64,000 bases of DNA from AWTP1-13 sp963797005. Lineage in GTDB: Bacteria; Pseudomonadota; Alphaproteobacteria; Rhizobiales; Hyphomicrobiaceae. Position 1 is the stretch's first letter. The number at the start of each line of letters is the position of its first letter. The notes under the pieces were generated by a model. The model did not search any database. It was not told where the DNA came from and saw only the letters and a program-made list of their open reading frames with translations. Location of the stretch: contig CAWCOF010000016.1 of the NCBI GenBank assembly GCA_963797005.1, positions 1 to 64,000 on the forward strand, written 5' to 3'. Made by a program: the position numbers and the translations under genes. Shown here in pieces: positions 10,117 through 19,092 of this stretch.

Positions 10117-11006
10117 CTCGCGGGTGGCGGAGTGAAAACGAATGTCGCGCCAGGGTGAGGGCGGCCCACTCGCCGCTCCGGCGGCGCGCGATGAGCCGGA
10201 AGCCGGCGGCGCGGTAGACGGCGGCGACCTCGCGGGCCTGGTGGCTGAGCAGGCCGGACAGCACGGCGACGCCGCCAGGCCGCAGCGCCCGGCGCATGCC
10301 CGGCGCCAGCTCGATCAAGGTGCGGGCGAGGATGTTGGCGAGCACCAGATCGAAGGCGCCGGACGCTCTCAGAAGCGGATGGGCAAAGCCCACGGCGTCG
10401 AGCACCCGCACGCGCCGCGCCACTCCATTGAGGTGCGCGTTCTCGCGCGCTATGGCCGTCGCAACCGGATCGTTGTCCGCGGCGAGGATGCGCGCGCGAG
10501 GCCAGGCGCGGGCGGCAGCGATGCCCAGGATCGCGGTGCCGCAGCCGAGATCCAAGACCCGCGCGAAGCGACGCCGCCGGGCAAGCATATCGATCGCTTC
10601 CAGGCACAGCGCCGTGGTGGCGTTGTAGCCGGTGCCGAAGGCCTCGCCCGCGTCGATCTCGATGGCCCGCCGCCGCCGAGCAAAGCGCTCCCGGTCGTGG
10701 CTGCCGTGCACGATGAATCGCCCGGCGGCAATAGGCGCCAGCGCGGCTTGCGACAGCGCCACCCAGTTCTGCTCCGGGAGTATTTCGATGCCCGGTTCGC
10801 CGATCCCGGCACCAATGGCGACGACGGCCAGTGCAATCGCTTCGCGCGCGGGCTCGCTGTCATAGTAGGCCTCGACCACATGCGCGGGCGCTGCGTCCTC
10901 GAACAGCGTCACCGCCAACGGCTGCGGCTCGATCTCGCCAAGCACGGCGGCCGCCGCCTGGCCCGCGGCAAGGTCCGCAGCCGGAATACGAAGTTTGAAG
11001 AGCGGC

Positions 11007-11079
11007 ATATGGGGTCAGACCCCTTGTTGATTGGTCCTGTTTGTTTGGCAGCGTACAGCCAAGGGGTCTGACCCCATAG
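11007..11079. repeat. Inverted repeat with GGGGTCAGACCCC core at the prmA start
   Basis: TATGGGGTCAGACCCCTT (11007-11024) and its inverted copy ending at 11079 flank a loop of about 35 bases. Each arm itself holds the palindrome GGGGTCxGACCCC. The left arm contains the prmA start codon, so the structure would form in the 5' leader of prmA. It may be a small mobile (MITE/REP-like) unit. Confidence 0.6.
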
Positions 11080-11371
11080 CACCAGAGCTCTCGAACAGGA
11101 ACGTCATTCCGTGCAGGCGCCGCGCGGCACGCGCGGCGGCCGACGGCACGGAACCCAGTCACCTGAAAGCTTGCTCTTCCTCGTCGCATCAACGCGACAA
11201 CATCGAAGCGCTTGGCTTCGATCATGGAACGTGAATCTTGCTCTCAACACATTGAATAGAGCAGGATTCACGCTTCGGCCGAAACGTTGCCATCGAGGCA
11301 AGGCGATTCCATCCGCAGCGATCCTGCTTTACAGTGAGCGGGTTCGCTGGATCGCAAGGGAGGAGCACGAC
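11080..11371. other. Leader region of the beta-hydroxyacid dehydrogenase gene with a long stem-loop
   Basis: No gene is supported here. The main feature is an imperfect inverted repeat: GTGAATCTTGCTCT at 11231-11244 and AGAGCAGGATTCAC at 11258-11271, with one mismatch and a 13-base loop. A ribosome-binding GGGAGGAG lies at 11358-11365, just before the ATG at 11372. Confidence 0.5.
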
Positions 11372-12272
11372 ATGCGCGTGGGCGTAGCTGGTCTTGGCCG
11401 CATGGGTTCGGCAATTGCTGCCCATCTCATCGACGTCGGTCATGAGGTGACCGTCTGGAACCGCACGGCCGACAAGGTCAAGCCGCTCAGCGCCGCGGGC
11501 GCCAAGACGGCGGCGAGCCCGGCGGAGCTGGCGAGCGCGGTGGAGGCCATCGTCACCATCCTCACCAACCGCGAGGCCATCGACGCGGTCTACGAGGGGC
11601 CCAGCGGGCTGCTCGCCGGCAACGTCAAGGGCAAGCTCGTCATCGAGATGAGCACGGTGCAGCCCGAGACCGAAGTGGCGCTGGCGGAGAAGGTGCGCGC
11701 CAAGGGTGCGATCTTCGTCGAGTGCCCCGTCGGCGGCACCGTCGGCCCGGCCCGCGAAGGCAGGCTGCTTGGGGGTCGCCGGCGGCACCAAGGAGGACTT
11801 CGCCAAGGCGCAGCCGCTGCTCGCCCAGATGTGCCGGCGCGTGGAGCTCGTCGGCCCGGTCGGCGCGGGATCGAGCATGAAGCTCGCGCTCAACCTGCCG
11901 CTGATGGTCTACTACCAGGCGCTGGGGGAGTCCTATGTGCTGTGCAAGCACCTGGGCCTGGACCCCAAGTGGCTGATGGAGTTCCTGTCCGACACCTCCG
12001 GCGCGCCCAGCGTCCTCAAGACGCGTGGCCCCAAGATCGCCGCTGCCCTGGCTGGCGAGGACGCCGGCCCGCCGGCCTTCGACGTCGACAACATCCGCAA
12101 GGACCTCGCCACCATGGTGGCCGAGGGCAAGACGCGCGGGGCGAGCCTGCCCGTCACCGAGCAGACGCTCGCCGTCTACGACGAGGCGATCAAGGAGGGC
12201 TGGGGCAAGCGCGACGGCGCCTCGCTGCCGGCCTACTGGCCCTCGCGCAGCTCGCGTGCGGTGAAGCGCTGA
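11372..12272 (+). pseudogene. NAD(P)-dependent beta-hydroxyacid dehydrogenase, one-base frameshift
   Basis: A member of the 3-hydroxyisobutyrate/6-phosphogluconate dehydrogenase superfamily, 299 aa when repaired. The Rossmann start MRVGVAGLGRMG carries the dinucleotide-binding glycines. The substrate box FVECPVGGTVGPAREG precedes the shift near 11771-11776, where one extra base turns LLGVAGGTKEDF out of frame. The catalytic Lys region GAGSSMKLALNLPL follows in the second frame. The span is 901 bases (3n+1). The stop TGA overlaps the ATG of the next gene (ATGA), so the two are translationally coupled. GGGAGGAG lies 6 bases before the start. Confidence 0.85.
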
Positions 12273-12925
12273 TGATGAAGCTCTACACCTACTGGCGGTC
12301 GCTCGCGACGTTCCGCGTGCGCATGGCGCTCAACCTGAAGGGGATCCCGTACGAGCCGGTGTATGTCGACCTCGACGCCGGTCAGCAGCGCGAGCCGCAA
12401 TTCAAGAACGTCAACCCGCAGATGGTGATCCCGGCCCTGATCGAGGACGACGGCAACGTGCTCTACCAGTCGCTGGCGATCCTGGAATATCTGAACGAGG
12501 TCTATCCCGAGCCGCCGCTGCTGCCAGCGGACCCGCGCGGGCGGGCCCGGGTGCGGGCGCTGTCGCTGATCACGGTGGCCGACTCGCACCCGCTGATCGT
12601 GCCGCGCGTGCGCAACCATCTGGCCGCCACCTTCGGGCTCGACGAGGAAGGCCGCATGCAATGGGTGCGGCACTGGTTCGCCGCCGGCCTCGACGCCTAC
12701 GAGGGCCACCTGGCGCGCGACAAGGCGACCGGCACCTATTGCCACGGCGAGAGCGTCACCTTCGCCGACATCTGCCTCGTCAGCCATGTGGCCGGCTATC
12801 GGGTGTTCAAGGGCACGCTGGACGGCCACCCGACCGTGGCGCGCATCGTCGAGAGGTGTCTCACGGACGACCGCCTCGCCGATGCCCAGCCGCTGCGCCA
12901 GCCCGGTGCGCCGGCCAGCCATTGA
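12272..12925 (+). CDS. maiA: Maleylacetoacetate isomerase-like glutathione S-transferase (zeta class)
   Basis: A 217-aa GST. The N-terminal thioredoxin-like domain opens LYTYWRSLATFRVRMALN, close to the zeta-class signature SSCSWRVRIAL but with SLATF replacing the usual Ser/Cys pair. NPQMVIPALIEDDG and LYQSLAILEYL form the glutathione-binding part, followed by the helical C-terminal domain (TYCHGESVTFADICLVSHV). Known members isomerise maleylacetoacetate or maleylpyruvate in Tyr/Phe degradation. No such pathway genes are adjacent, so the substrate is inferred from the family. The start overlaps the previous stop by one base. Confidence 0.85.
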   Translation: MMKLYTYWRSLATFRVRMALNLKGIPYEPVYVDLDAGQQREPQFKNVNPQMVIPALIEDDGNVLYQSLAILEYLNEVYPEPPLLPADPRGRARVRALSLITVADSHPLIVPRVRNHLAATFGLDEEGRMQWVRHWFAAGLDAYEGHLARDKATGTYCHGESVTFADICLVSHVAGYRVFKGTLDGHPTVARIVERCLTDDRLADAQPLRQPGAPASH

Positions 12926-12935
12926 GGGGGTTGCG

Positions 12936-13976
12936 CCGGGCCGCTGATCGCTGCATCGACATCGGCCATCTGCTCGAATGCCACCAGGTCCATGGGGTTC
13001 CTTGCGGCACGCGGTGGGTCTCGTCGGGCGCTACGGCATCGACCGCCTGTAGGTATCGGCCGCGGCGCGCGGCTGGTGATGGGCAACGCGCTGGCAGCGC
13101 GTCTCTACTATGCGCTGCTGCAGCGGCAGGTGCCCGTCTCGCGTCCACCGAGGCGCCGCAGCCTGATCGAGGAGACGGCGCGTATCGGTGGCGACGATCG
13201 CTCCACACGCGGGACGGTACGCTCGAGGTGCGGGCCCGCTGCGGCGTCGTCCTGGCGACGGGCGGCATTACCCACAACGCCCGCTTGCGCTAGCAGCTGA
13301 GCTGGCGTCGCTGGCTGCCGAGTCGCCGGGTGGAGAGCGCGAGCGGCGATGCATGCTCTGCTGAGGCTCCGCGGACATCTGGGCGACAATCACGCCAATG
13401 CGGGATTCTGGGCGCCGATCTCGCTCGGCACACGCCGCGACGGCTCCAGCGCGGTGTTCCCGCATCTGGTGCTCGACCGCGGCAAGACCGGGGCTCATCG
13501 CCGTCAACCCCGATGGCCGCCGCTTCGTCAACGAGGCGACCAGCTATCACCTCTTCGCGCAGGCCATGTTCGCGGAGCTGGACGCGCGGCCCGCCCAATC
13601 CTGCTTCCTCCTCTGCGATGACGACTTCATCGGCAAGTACGGGCTCGGCATGGTGCGGCCGCGCCGCCTCAACCTGAAGAAGGCGGTGGCGGACGGCTAC
13701 CTCGTGCGCGCCGGCAGCATCGCCGAGCTTGCCGCCGCGCTCGGGCTGCCGCCGAAGACGCTGGCCGAGACCGTGGCGCGGCACAATGCGTTCGCGGAGA
13801 CCGGCATCGACGAGGACCTCGGCAAGGGCAGCGACGCCTACCAGCGCAACCTGGGCGATGCCGGCCATGCGCCCAACCCGTGCATCGGCCCCTTCGCAAG
13901 CCGCCGTTCTAGCGGTGCGCATCCATCCGGGCGACATCGGCGCCGGCGTCGGCTGCCCGAAGCGCGCTTTCCCACC
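12936..13976 (+). pseudogene. Decayed FAD-dependent dehydrogenase (3-ketosteroid dehydrogenase / fumarate reductase flavoprotein type)
   Basis: Pieces of one flavoprotein are spread over all three forward frames. In order: GRGARLVMGNALAARLYYAL, TLEVRARCGVVLATGGITHN, FWAPISLGTRRDGSSAVFPH, then LIAVNPDGRRFVNEATSYHL and KYGLGMVRPRRLNLKKAVAD, ending at AYQRNLGDAGHAPNPCIGPF and RIHPGDIGAG. A one-base insertion near 13491 (GACCGGGGCTC) separates VLDRGKTG from LIAVNPDG. There are further shifts near 13080-13290, a missing segment around 13290-13370, no FAD-binding N-terminus and a truncated C-terminus. Several independent lesions make this a real pseudogene, not one sequencing error. Confidence 0.75.
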
Positions 13977-14759
13977 TCAGCTCGGTTGCCTGCCGCGATC
14001 GGGATAGCTCCGGGCCATGCCGTCGCGCACATCCTGCTGGATGCCGTACTGCGGGAAGGGATAGCGGAAGCCGTTCTTGGCGAGCGCCGTCATGCCCTCG
14101 ATGGCCTTGGTGAGATACTCCGGCGGCAGCGCCATCAGCATCTCATCGTCGAGCACCCCCCCGTAGCGCCGCTCGGCGAAGCAGGGGATGGAGAGCGAGG
14201 GCTGGCGCAGCTTCAGCGCGCGGCCCCAGCTGTCGGCGCAGGCGCTCTCGCCCACGACGCCCCACTGGAAATTCTTGTAGCCCGACCACTGCAGCCCGTT
14301 GATGAAGTACATCATGGCGCCGGGCGTCGCGTAGAAGAGCGCGATGTCGGGCGGATCGAGCCGGCCAGAGGCGAGTGGTGCCACGGCCAGCGCCTCGTAC
14401 TGGCCGTCCTCGACGCAGTGCATCGCCGCTTGATGGGCCGTGGCGTCCTCGAGCGTGGAGAACCACACGCCCTTCATGTGCTTGCCGGAGCGCCAGGCCT
14501 CGTCTTTCGCGCGCCCGAGCCCGACCACCGCGCGGCATTGCGCCCCGACCAGGTCGTCGGACGTGATACCCACCGTCCAGCCGAGGCGGGCCGCCTGCGC
14601 CACCACCTGGTCGAGAGTGTGAACGGACTTGGGCCGCCGGATGCGGGGGATCGCCTCCATGTCGGCGCGGCGCTCGAACAGCTTCATGCCGAACGGGATC
14701 GAGCGCAGTCTCAGCAGGTCTTCCAGTTTCGCGGCGATGTCGTCGTTTGCTTGGGACAT
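13977..14759 (-). CDS. DUF169 family protein
   Basis: A 260-aa protein of the DUF169 family. Typical features are the opening LEDLLRLRSIPFGMKLFE, then GWTVGITSDDLVGAQCRAVVG, ALAVAPLASGRLDPPDIALF and PCFAERRYGGVLDDEMLMALP. Cysteines lie in AQCRAVVG, MHCVED, ACADSWG and IPCFAE; some could be functional, but no metal site is proven. The ATG at 14759 has GGAAGG upstream and is preferred over an earlier in-frame start. It is transcribed convergently with the decayed dehydrogenase and divergently from the LysR gene, which may regulate it. The biochemical role is unknown. Confidence 0.82.
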   Translation of the reverse strand: MSQANDDIAAKLEDLLRLRSIPFGMKLFERRADMEAIPRIRRPKSVHTLDQVVAQAARLGWTVGITSDDLVGAQCRAVVGLGRAKDEAWRSGKHMKGVWFSTLEDATAHQAAMHCVEDGQYEALAVAPLASGRLDPPDIALFYATPGAMMYFINGLQWSGYKNFQWGVVGESACADSWGRALKLRQPSLSIPCFAERRYGGVLDDEMLMALPPEYLTKAIEGMTALAKNGFRYPFPQYGIQQDVRDGMARSYPDRGRQPS

Positions 14760-14862
14760 GGGCGTGCCTTCCACGAGGAGTGTTCGAGGAGCCGGATTGG
14801 CTGGCGCGGAGCCAGCATAGCGAGCTTGCGGTCCTGGCGGCCATGCCAGTAGCAATTATGAT

Positions 14863-15856
14863 ATGACATGCTACAGTTCATCAAATCGACTGATTGAGGT
14901 CGCCGTGAACCACGGCAGTTTCCGCGACATCCGGCTGTTCGTCGCCGCCTTCGAGGAGCGCTCGTTCACGGCCGCTGCTCGCCGCGAGGGTGCCACCCAA
15001 TCGGGCGTGTCCCAGCACATCCGCAAGCTGGAGGAAGGCCTGGGCGTGAAGCTCTTCGTGCGCGACAAGGGTCGCGTCGAGTCGACGCCCGCCGGCGACA
15101 GCTACTACCGCCATTGCATCGAGCTGCTCAATACGCACGCCAAGGCGACGAGCGCCGTGCAGCGCCACGCCAAGGGGCTCGACGGCAACATCGTCGTCGG
15201 CCTGATGCCGACCATGACGCGCTGCGTGCTTGGCGCCGGTGCTCGATCGCTTCGTCGATGAGCATCCCAATGTCGTCGTGCGGGTGGTCGAAGCCTACAG
15301 CGCCACGCTGACACAGCAGGTGCAGGCGGCCGAGATCGAGTTCGCCATCGTGCCCGCATTCTCGGGCGCGCCCGGGCTCAAGAGCCGCCTCTTTATACAT
15401 ACCCCGGAGGTGCTGGTCGCCGGCGCCCGCAGTCCGCGCACGCACCTCGCCCCGGTGCGCCTTGCCGAGCTTCCTCCGCTCCACCTCGTCGTGCCGGGCA
15501 AGGCCAACACCCGCCGGCGGCTGATCGAGACCTACCTTGCCTCCAACGGTGTGCAGGTGGCGCGGCTGCTCGAGCTCGACGCGATGCTCGGCACGCTCGA
15601 CTTCGTCGCCCGCACGGACTGGATGACGATCCTGCCGGGGGTGATGATGGCGTCGGAGACACGGCCGCGCCGATACACCGTGAACCCCATCGCGGCGCCG
15701 GCCTTCGGCCTGGACCTTGTCCTCATCGAGCCGTCGCGGCGGCCCATGTCCGCGGGCGCCCAGGCGTTCCTTGCCATGCTGCAGGAGGAGAGCGCGCGGC
15801 TGAATCAGCGCTGGGAACAGGGCGCGCGACCAGACATGACTAGACATGGGGCTTGA
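14863..15856 (+). pseudogene. LysR-type transcriptional regulator, one-base frameshift
   Basis: A LysR family regulator of about 330 aa when repaired. The N-terminal winged HTH (FRDIRLFVAAFEERSFTAAA, GATQSGVSQHIRKLEEGLGV, LFVRDKGRVESTPAG) reads in the first frame to TRCVL. One extra base near 15230 (CTTGGCG instead of CTGGCG) shifts the effector domain, which resumes as APVLDRFVDEHPNVVVRVVE. The domain is complete through the C-terminus. The start may be the ATG at 14863 or a GTG nearer NHGSFRDI. It is divergent from the DUF169 gene and lies just upstream of the urea operon; either could be a target. Confidence 0.82.
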
Positions 15857-15895
15857 GCGCGCGTTGTGGGCTGCTTGTGCTCGATTATTATGCAT

Positions 15896-15912
15896 TGCCT
15901 AATATTTAGGCA
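15896..15912. promoter_or_regulatory. 17-bp palindrome upstream of the urea operon
   Basis: TGCCTAA-TAT-TTAGGCA is a perfect inverted repeat in an AT-rich pocket between the LysR gene and urtA. It lies about 100 bases upstream of the sigma-54 promoter, a distance at which activators of such promoters bind. The binding protein is unknown; it could be a LysR-type or nitrogen regulator site. Confidence 0.5.
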
Positions 15913-15999
15913 TAATTGCCACGGTGGCGCCTCGGTTAACATTTGGCGCAGCCAAGATTTAAGCCTGTCTTTCATAAGCTTAGGCGGGGCCGATCCCCC

Positions 16000-16015
16000 T
16001 GGCACGGTGGTTGCT
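16000..16015 (+). promoter_or_regulatory. Sigma-54 (RpoN) promoter of the urt-ure operon
   Basis: TGGCACGGTGGTTGCT matches the -24/-12 consensus, with the GG and GC elements separated by exactly 10 bases. It lies about 62 bases before the urtA start. Sigma-54 control with NtrC activation is the usual nitrogen-limitation switch for urea transport and urease genes. No clear NtrC site was identified. Confidence 0.8.
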
Positions 16016-16076
16016 CTTAACCACCCCGGGGGCCGCTAGCCTCCACCTGGCAATCCATCATAGGTGGTGTTCAAGC

Positions 16077-17363
16077 ATGATGAAATCGTTCCTGCGAACG
16101 GCAGCCGCGGCATCGATCGCTGCGCTGGCGACCGTGTCGGTGGTTGGCAAGGCCACGGCACAGAGCACGATCAAGATCGGCATTCTGCACTCACTCTCGG
16201 GCACCATGGCGATCAGCGAGACGACGCTGAAAGATGTGATGCTGATGCTGATCGAGGAGCAGAACAAGAAAGGCGGGCTGCTCGGCAAGAAACTCGAGGC
16301 GGTGGTCGTCGACCCGGCCTCCAACTGGCCGCTGTTCGCGGAGAAAGCGCGCGAGCTGATCACCAAGGAGAAGGTCGCCGTGGTGTTCGGCTGCTGGACC
16401 AGCGTGTCGCGCAAGTCCGTGCTGCCGGTGTTCAAGGAGCTCAATAACATCCTCTTCTACCCCGTGCAGTACGAGGGCGAGGAGAGCGAGCGCAACGTCT
16501 TCTATACGGGTGCGGCGCCCAACCAGCAGGCCATTCCCGCCGTCGACTATCTGGCCAAGGAAGAGAAGGTCAAGCGCTGGGTGCTGGCGGGCACCGACTA
16601 CGTCTATCCCCGCACCACCAACAAGATCCTGGAGGCCTATCTCAAGTCCAAGGGCGTGAAGCCCGAGGACATCATGATCAACTACACGCCGTTCGGACAC
16701 TCCGACTGGCAGACGATCGTGGCCGAGATCAAGAAGTTCGGCTCCGCCGGCAAGAAGACGGCGGTGGTCTCCACCATCAACGGCGACGCCAACGTTCCCT
16801 TCTACAAGGAGCTCGGCAACCAGGGCATCGCCGCCAAGGACATCCCCGTCGTCGCCTTCTCGGTGGGCGAGGAGGAGCTGGCCGGCATCGACACCAAGCC
16901 GCTGCTCGGTCACCTTGCCGCCTGGAACTACTTCGAGTCCATCAAGACGCCGGCGAACGCGGCCTTCATCAAGCAGTGGCACGCCTTCACCAAGAACCCC
17001 AAGCGCGTCACCAACGACCCCATGGAAGCCCACTACATCGGCTTCAACATGTGGGTGAAGGCGGTGCAGAAAGTGAAGTCGACCGACCCCGACAAGGTGA
17101 TCGACGCGCTGCCGGGCATCGAAGCGCCGAACCTGACCGGCGGCGTCTCCAAGCTGCTGCCCAACCACCACATCACCAAGCCAGTGTTCATCGGCGAGAT
17201 ACGCGGCGACGGCCAGTTCGACGTGGTGTGGAAGACGCCCGGCCTCGTCCCCGGCGACGCCTGGTCGAAGGAGCTCCCAGGCTCCAAGGACCTGGTCGGC
17301 GACTGGGTGAAGCTGAAGTGCGGCAACTACAACACCAAGACCAAGAAGTGCGGCGGCGCCTGA
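16077..17363 (+). CDS. urtA: Urea ABC transporter, substrate-binding protein
   Basis: The periplasmic urea-binding subunit of UrtABCDE, 428 aa. A signal peptide covers about residues 1-28 (MMKSFLRTAAAASIAALATV, cleavage near ATAQ-S). The mature protein starts with the family opening STIKIGILHSLSGTMAISE. FGCWTSVSRKSVLPV and FYPVQYEGEE are typical of UrtA and AmiC-like binding proteins, and AHYIGFNMWVKAVQK lies near the end. It is first in the operon, 62 bases after a sigma-54 promoter. The start is one of two adjacent ATG codons (16077, 16080). A strong hairpin separates it from urtB, suggesting higher expression of the binding protein. Confidence 0.96.
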   Translation: MMKSFLRTAAAASIAALATVSVVGKATAQSTIKIGILHSLSGTMAISETTLKDVMLMLIEEQNKKGGLLGKKLEAVVVDPASNWPLFAEKARELITKEKVAVVFGCWTSVSRKSVLPVFKELNNILFYPVQYEGEESERNVFYTGAAPNQQAIPAVDYLAKEEKVKRWVLAGTDYVYPRTTNKILEAYLKSKGVKPEDIMINYTPFGHSDWQTIVAEIKKFGSAGKKTAVVSTINGDANVPFYKELGNQGIAAKDIPVVAFSVGEEELAGIDTKPLLGHLAAWNYFESIKTPANAAFIKQWHAFTKNPKRVTNDPMEAHYIGFNMWVKAVQKVKSTDPDKVIDALPGIEAPNLTGGVSKLLPNHHITKPVFIGEIRGDGQFDVVWKTPGLVPGDAWSKELPGSKDLVGDWVKLKCGNYNTKTKKCGGA

Positions 17364-17415
17364 GCGTGCGCCCTGCCTGATTGGCTGGCTGATTGGCAGG
17401 CCGAGCAACAAATCT

Positions 17416-17442
17416 GGAGGCGGCAGGCGTCCTGCCGCCTCC
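17416..17442 (+). other. 12-bp perfect hairpin between urtA and urtB
   Basis: Arms GGAGGCGGCAGG and CCTGCCGCCTCC enclose a 3-base loop. No T-run follows, so it is more likely an mRNA stabiliser or attenuator that raises urtA over urtBCDE than a full terminator. Confidence 0.6.
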
Positions 17443-17472
17443 GGCACGAAAAAACCTACTACCGGGGGCCTG

Positions 17473-19092
17473 ATGGCGATGCGCTTTCTGCGCGCCTTTT
17501 TCGTTGTAGCAGTCCTGGCCGTCGTACCGTCGCTTCTCGCGGTGCCGGCAGCCCGGGCCGCCGACTTGGCTGCTGCGTTGGAGCACTTCGCCGCCGATAG
17601 CTACAGCGACACCGTCGACGGCGTTGAGGCCGTTGCCGCCAGCGGCAATCCGCTCGCCGCCAGGGTGATCCAGGCCTTGCAGGACCGCCGGCTGATGTTC
17701 AGCGCGGCGTCCAAGACGGTCTACATCAAGGACAAGTCCGATCGGCTGATCGAGGCCGCCACCGGACAGCCGATGGCGGGAGCGGCCCCGGCCGACCTTG
17801 CCGTGGTTCGCATCAACAACCGTGTCCGCCGCGCGATCGACGCGGCACTTGGCGCGCTGACGCTCCTCTCGCCTGATTCCGCCAAGCGCTTCGAGGCGGC
17901 GCAGGCCGTATTCAAGTCCAAGGATGCCAATGTGCTCGAGGCGCTGGATGCGGCGCTCGCCAAGGAAAGCGACCTCCGCGTGAAGAAGGCGCTGCTGGAG
18001 GCGCGCGCGGCCGTCATCCTCTACAAGGCCGACGCCGGTGAGGCGGACAAGATCGCGGCTGTCGCCGTCATTCGCGACCGCGGCGACCAGGATGCACGCG
18101 GCTTGCTGGCCGGCGCCATCTCCGGTCAGCCCGAAGCCGTCCAGCGTGCCGCCGGCGATGCGATGGCCGCCGTGGACAACAACCTGGCGCGCTGGGAGAT
18201 CGTGCAGAATCTCTGGTACGGCCTCTCCCTCGGCTCCGTGCTGCTGCTCGCCGCGATCGGCCTTGCCATCACCTTCGGCGTCATGGGCGTCATCAACATG
18301 GCGCACGGCGAGATGGTGATGCTCGGGGCCTACACGACGTTCGTGGTGCAGGAGGTGATCCGCACCAGCGCGCCCGGCCTCTTCGACTACTCCATCGCCA
18401 TCTCCATACCGCTGGCGTTCCTGGTCGCCGGCCTGGTCGGCATGGCGATCGAGCGCGGGGTCATCGCCTACCTCTACGGGCGCCCGCTCGAGACGCTGCT
18501 CGCCACCTGGGGCATCAGCCTCATTCTCCAGCAGGGGGTGCGGACCCTCTTCGGCCCGTCCAATCGCGAGGTCGGCGCGCCGAGCTTCATGTCCGGCGCC
18601 TTCGAGCTCGGCGGCCTCACCATCACCTGGAACAGGCTGTGGATCATCGTATTCGCCGCCCTGATCTTCGCCGCCCTGCTGGCGACGCTCCGCTTCACCA
18701 CGCTCGGGCTGCAGATGCGCGCGGTGACGCAGAACCGGCGCATGGCGAGCTCCATGGCGATCAACACGGGCCGCATCGATGCGCTCACCTTCGCGCTCGG
18801 ATCGGGCATCGCCGGGCTCGCCGGGGTGGCGCTGTCGCAGATCGACAACGTCTCGCCCAACCTCGGCCAGGGCTACATCATCGACAGCTTCCTGGTGGTG
18901 GTGTTCGGCGGCGTCGGCAATCTCTGGGGCACGCTGGTGGGCGCCCTGACGCTGGGCATCGCCAACAAGTTCCTGGAGCCCTATGCGGGCGCGGTGCTCG
19001 GCAAGATCGCGCTGCTCGTGTTCGTCATCCTCTTCATCCAGAAGCGCCCGCGCGGGCTCTTCGCGCTCAAGGGAAGGGCGGTCGAGGCATGA
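17473..19092 (+). CDS. urtB: Urea ABC transporter, permease UrtB
   Basis: One of the two membrane permeases of the urea importer, 539 aa. A signal-like N-terminus (MAMRFLRAFFVVAVLAVVPS) is followed by an extra helical, HEAT-like periplasmic region (about residues 30-240) that is typical of UrtB and absent from amino-acid LivH permeases. The LivH-type membrane domain begins near NLWYGLSLGSVLLLAAIGLA and includes GVINMAHGEMVMLGAY and GLQMRAVTQNRRMASSMAIN, the coupling loop for the ATPases. Its stop overlaps the urtC start (ATGA). Confidence 0.95.
   Translation: MAMRFLRAFFVVAVLAVVPSLLAVPAARAADLAAALEHFAADSYSDTVDGVEAVAASGNPLAARVIQALQDRRLMFSAASKTVYIKDKSDRLIEAATGQPMAGAAPADLAVVRINNRVRRAIDAALGALTLLSPDSAKRFEAAQAVFKSKDANVLEALDAALAKESDLRVKKALLEARAAVILYKADAGEADKIAAVAVIRDRGDQDARGLLAGAISGQPEAVQRAAGDAMAAVDNNLARWEIVQNLWYGLSLGSVLLLAAIGLAITFGVMGVINMAHGEMVMLGAYTTFVVQEVIRTSAPGLFDYSIAISIPLAFLVAGLVGMAIERGVIAYLYGRPLETLLATWGISLILQQGVRTLFGPSNREVGAPSFMSGAFELGGLTITWNRLWIIVFAALIFAALLATLRFTTLGLQMRAVTQNRRMASSMAINTGRIDALTFALGSGIAGLAGVALSQIDNVSPNLGQGYIIDSFLVVVFGGVGNLWGTLVGALTLGIANKFLEPYAGAVLGKIALLVFVILFIQKRPRGLFALKGRAVEA

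Noticed and set aside
12940..13300. Plus-strand frames of 100-200 codons treated as separate new genes
   Set aside because: They are pieces of one decayed FAD dehydrogenase read in different frames.
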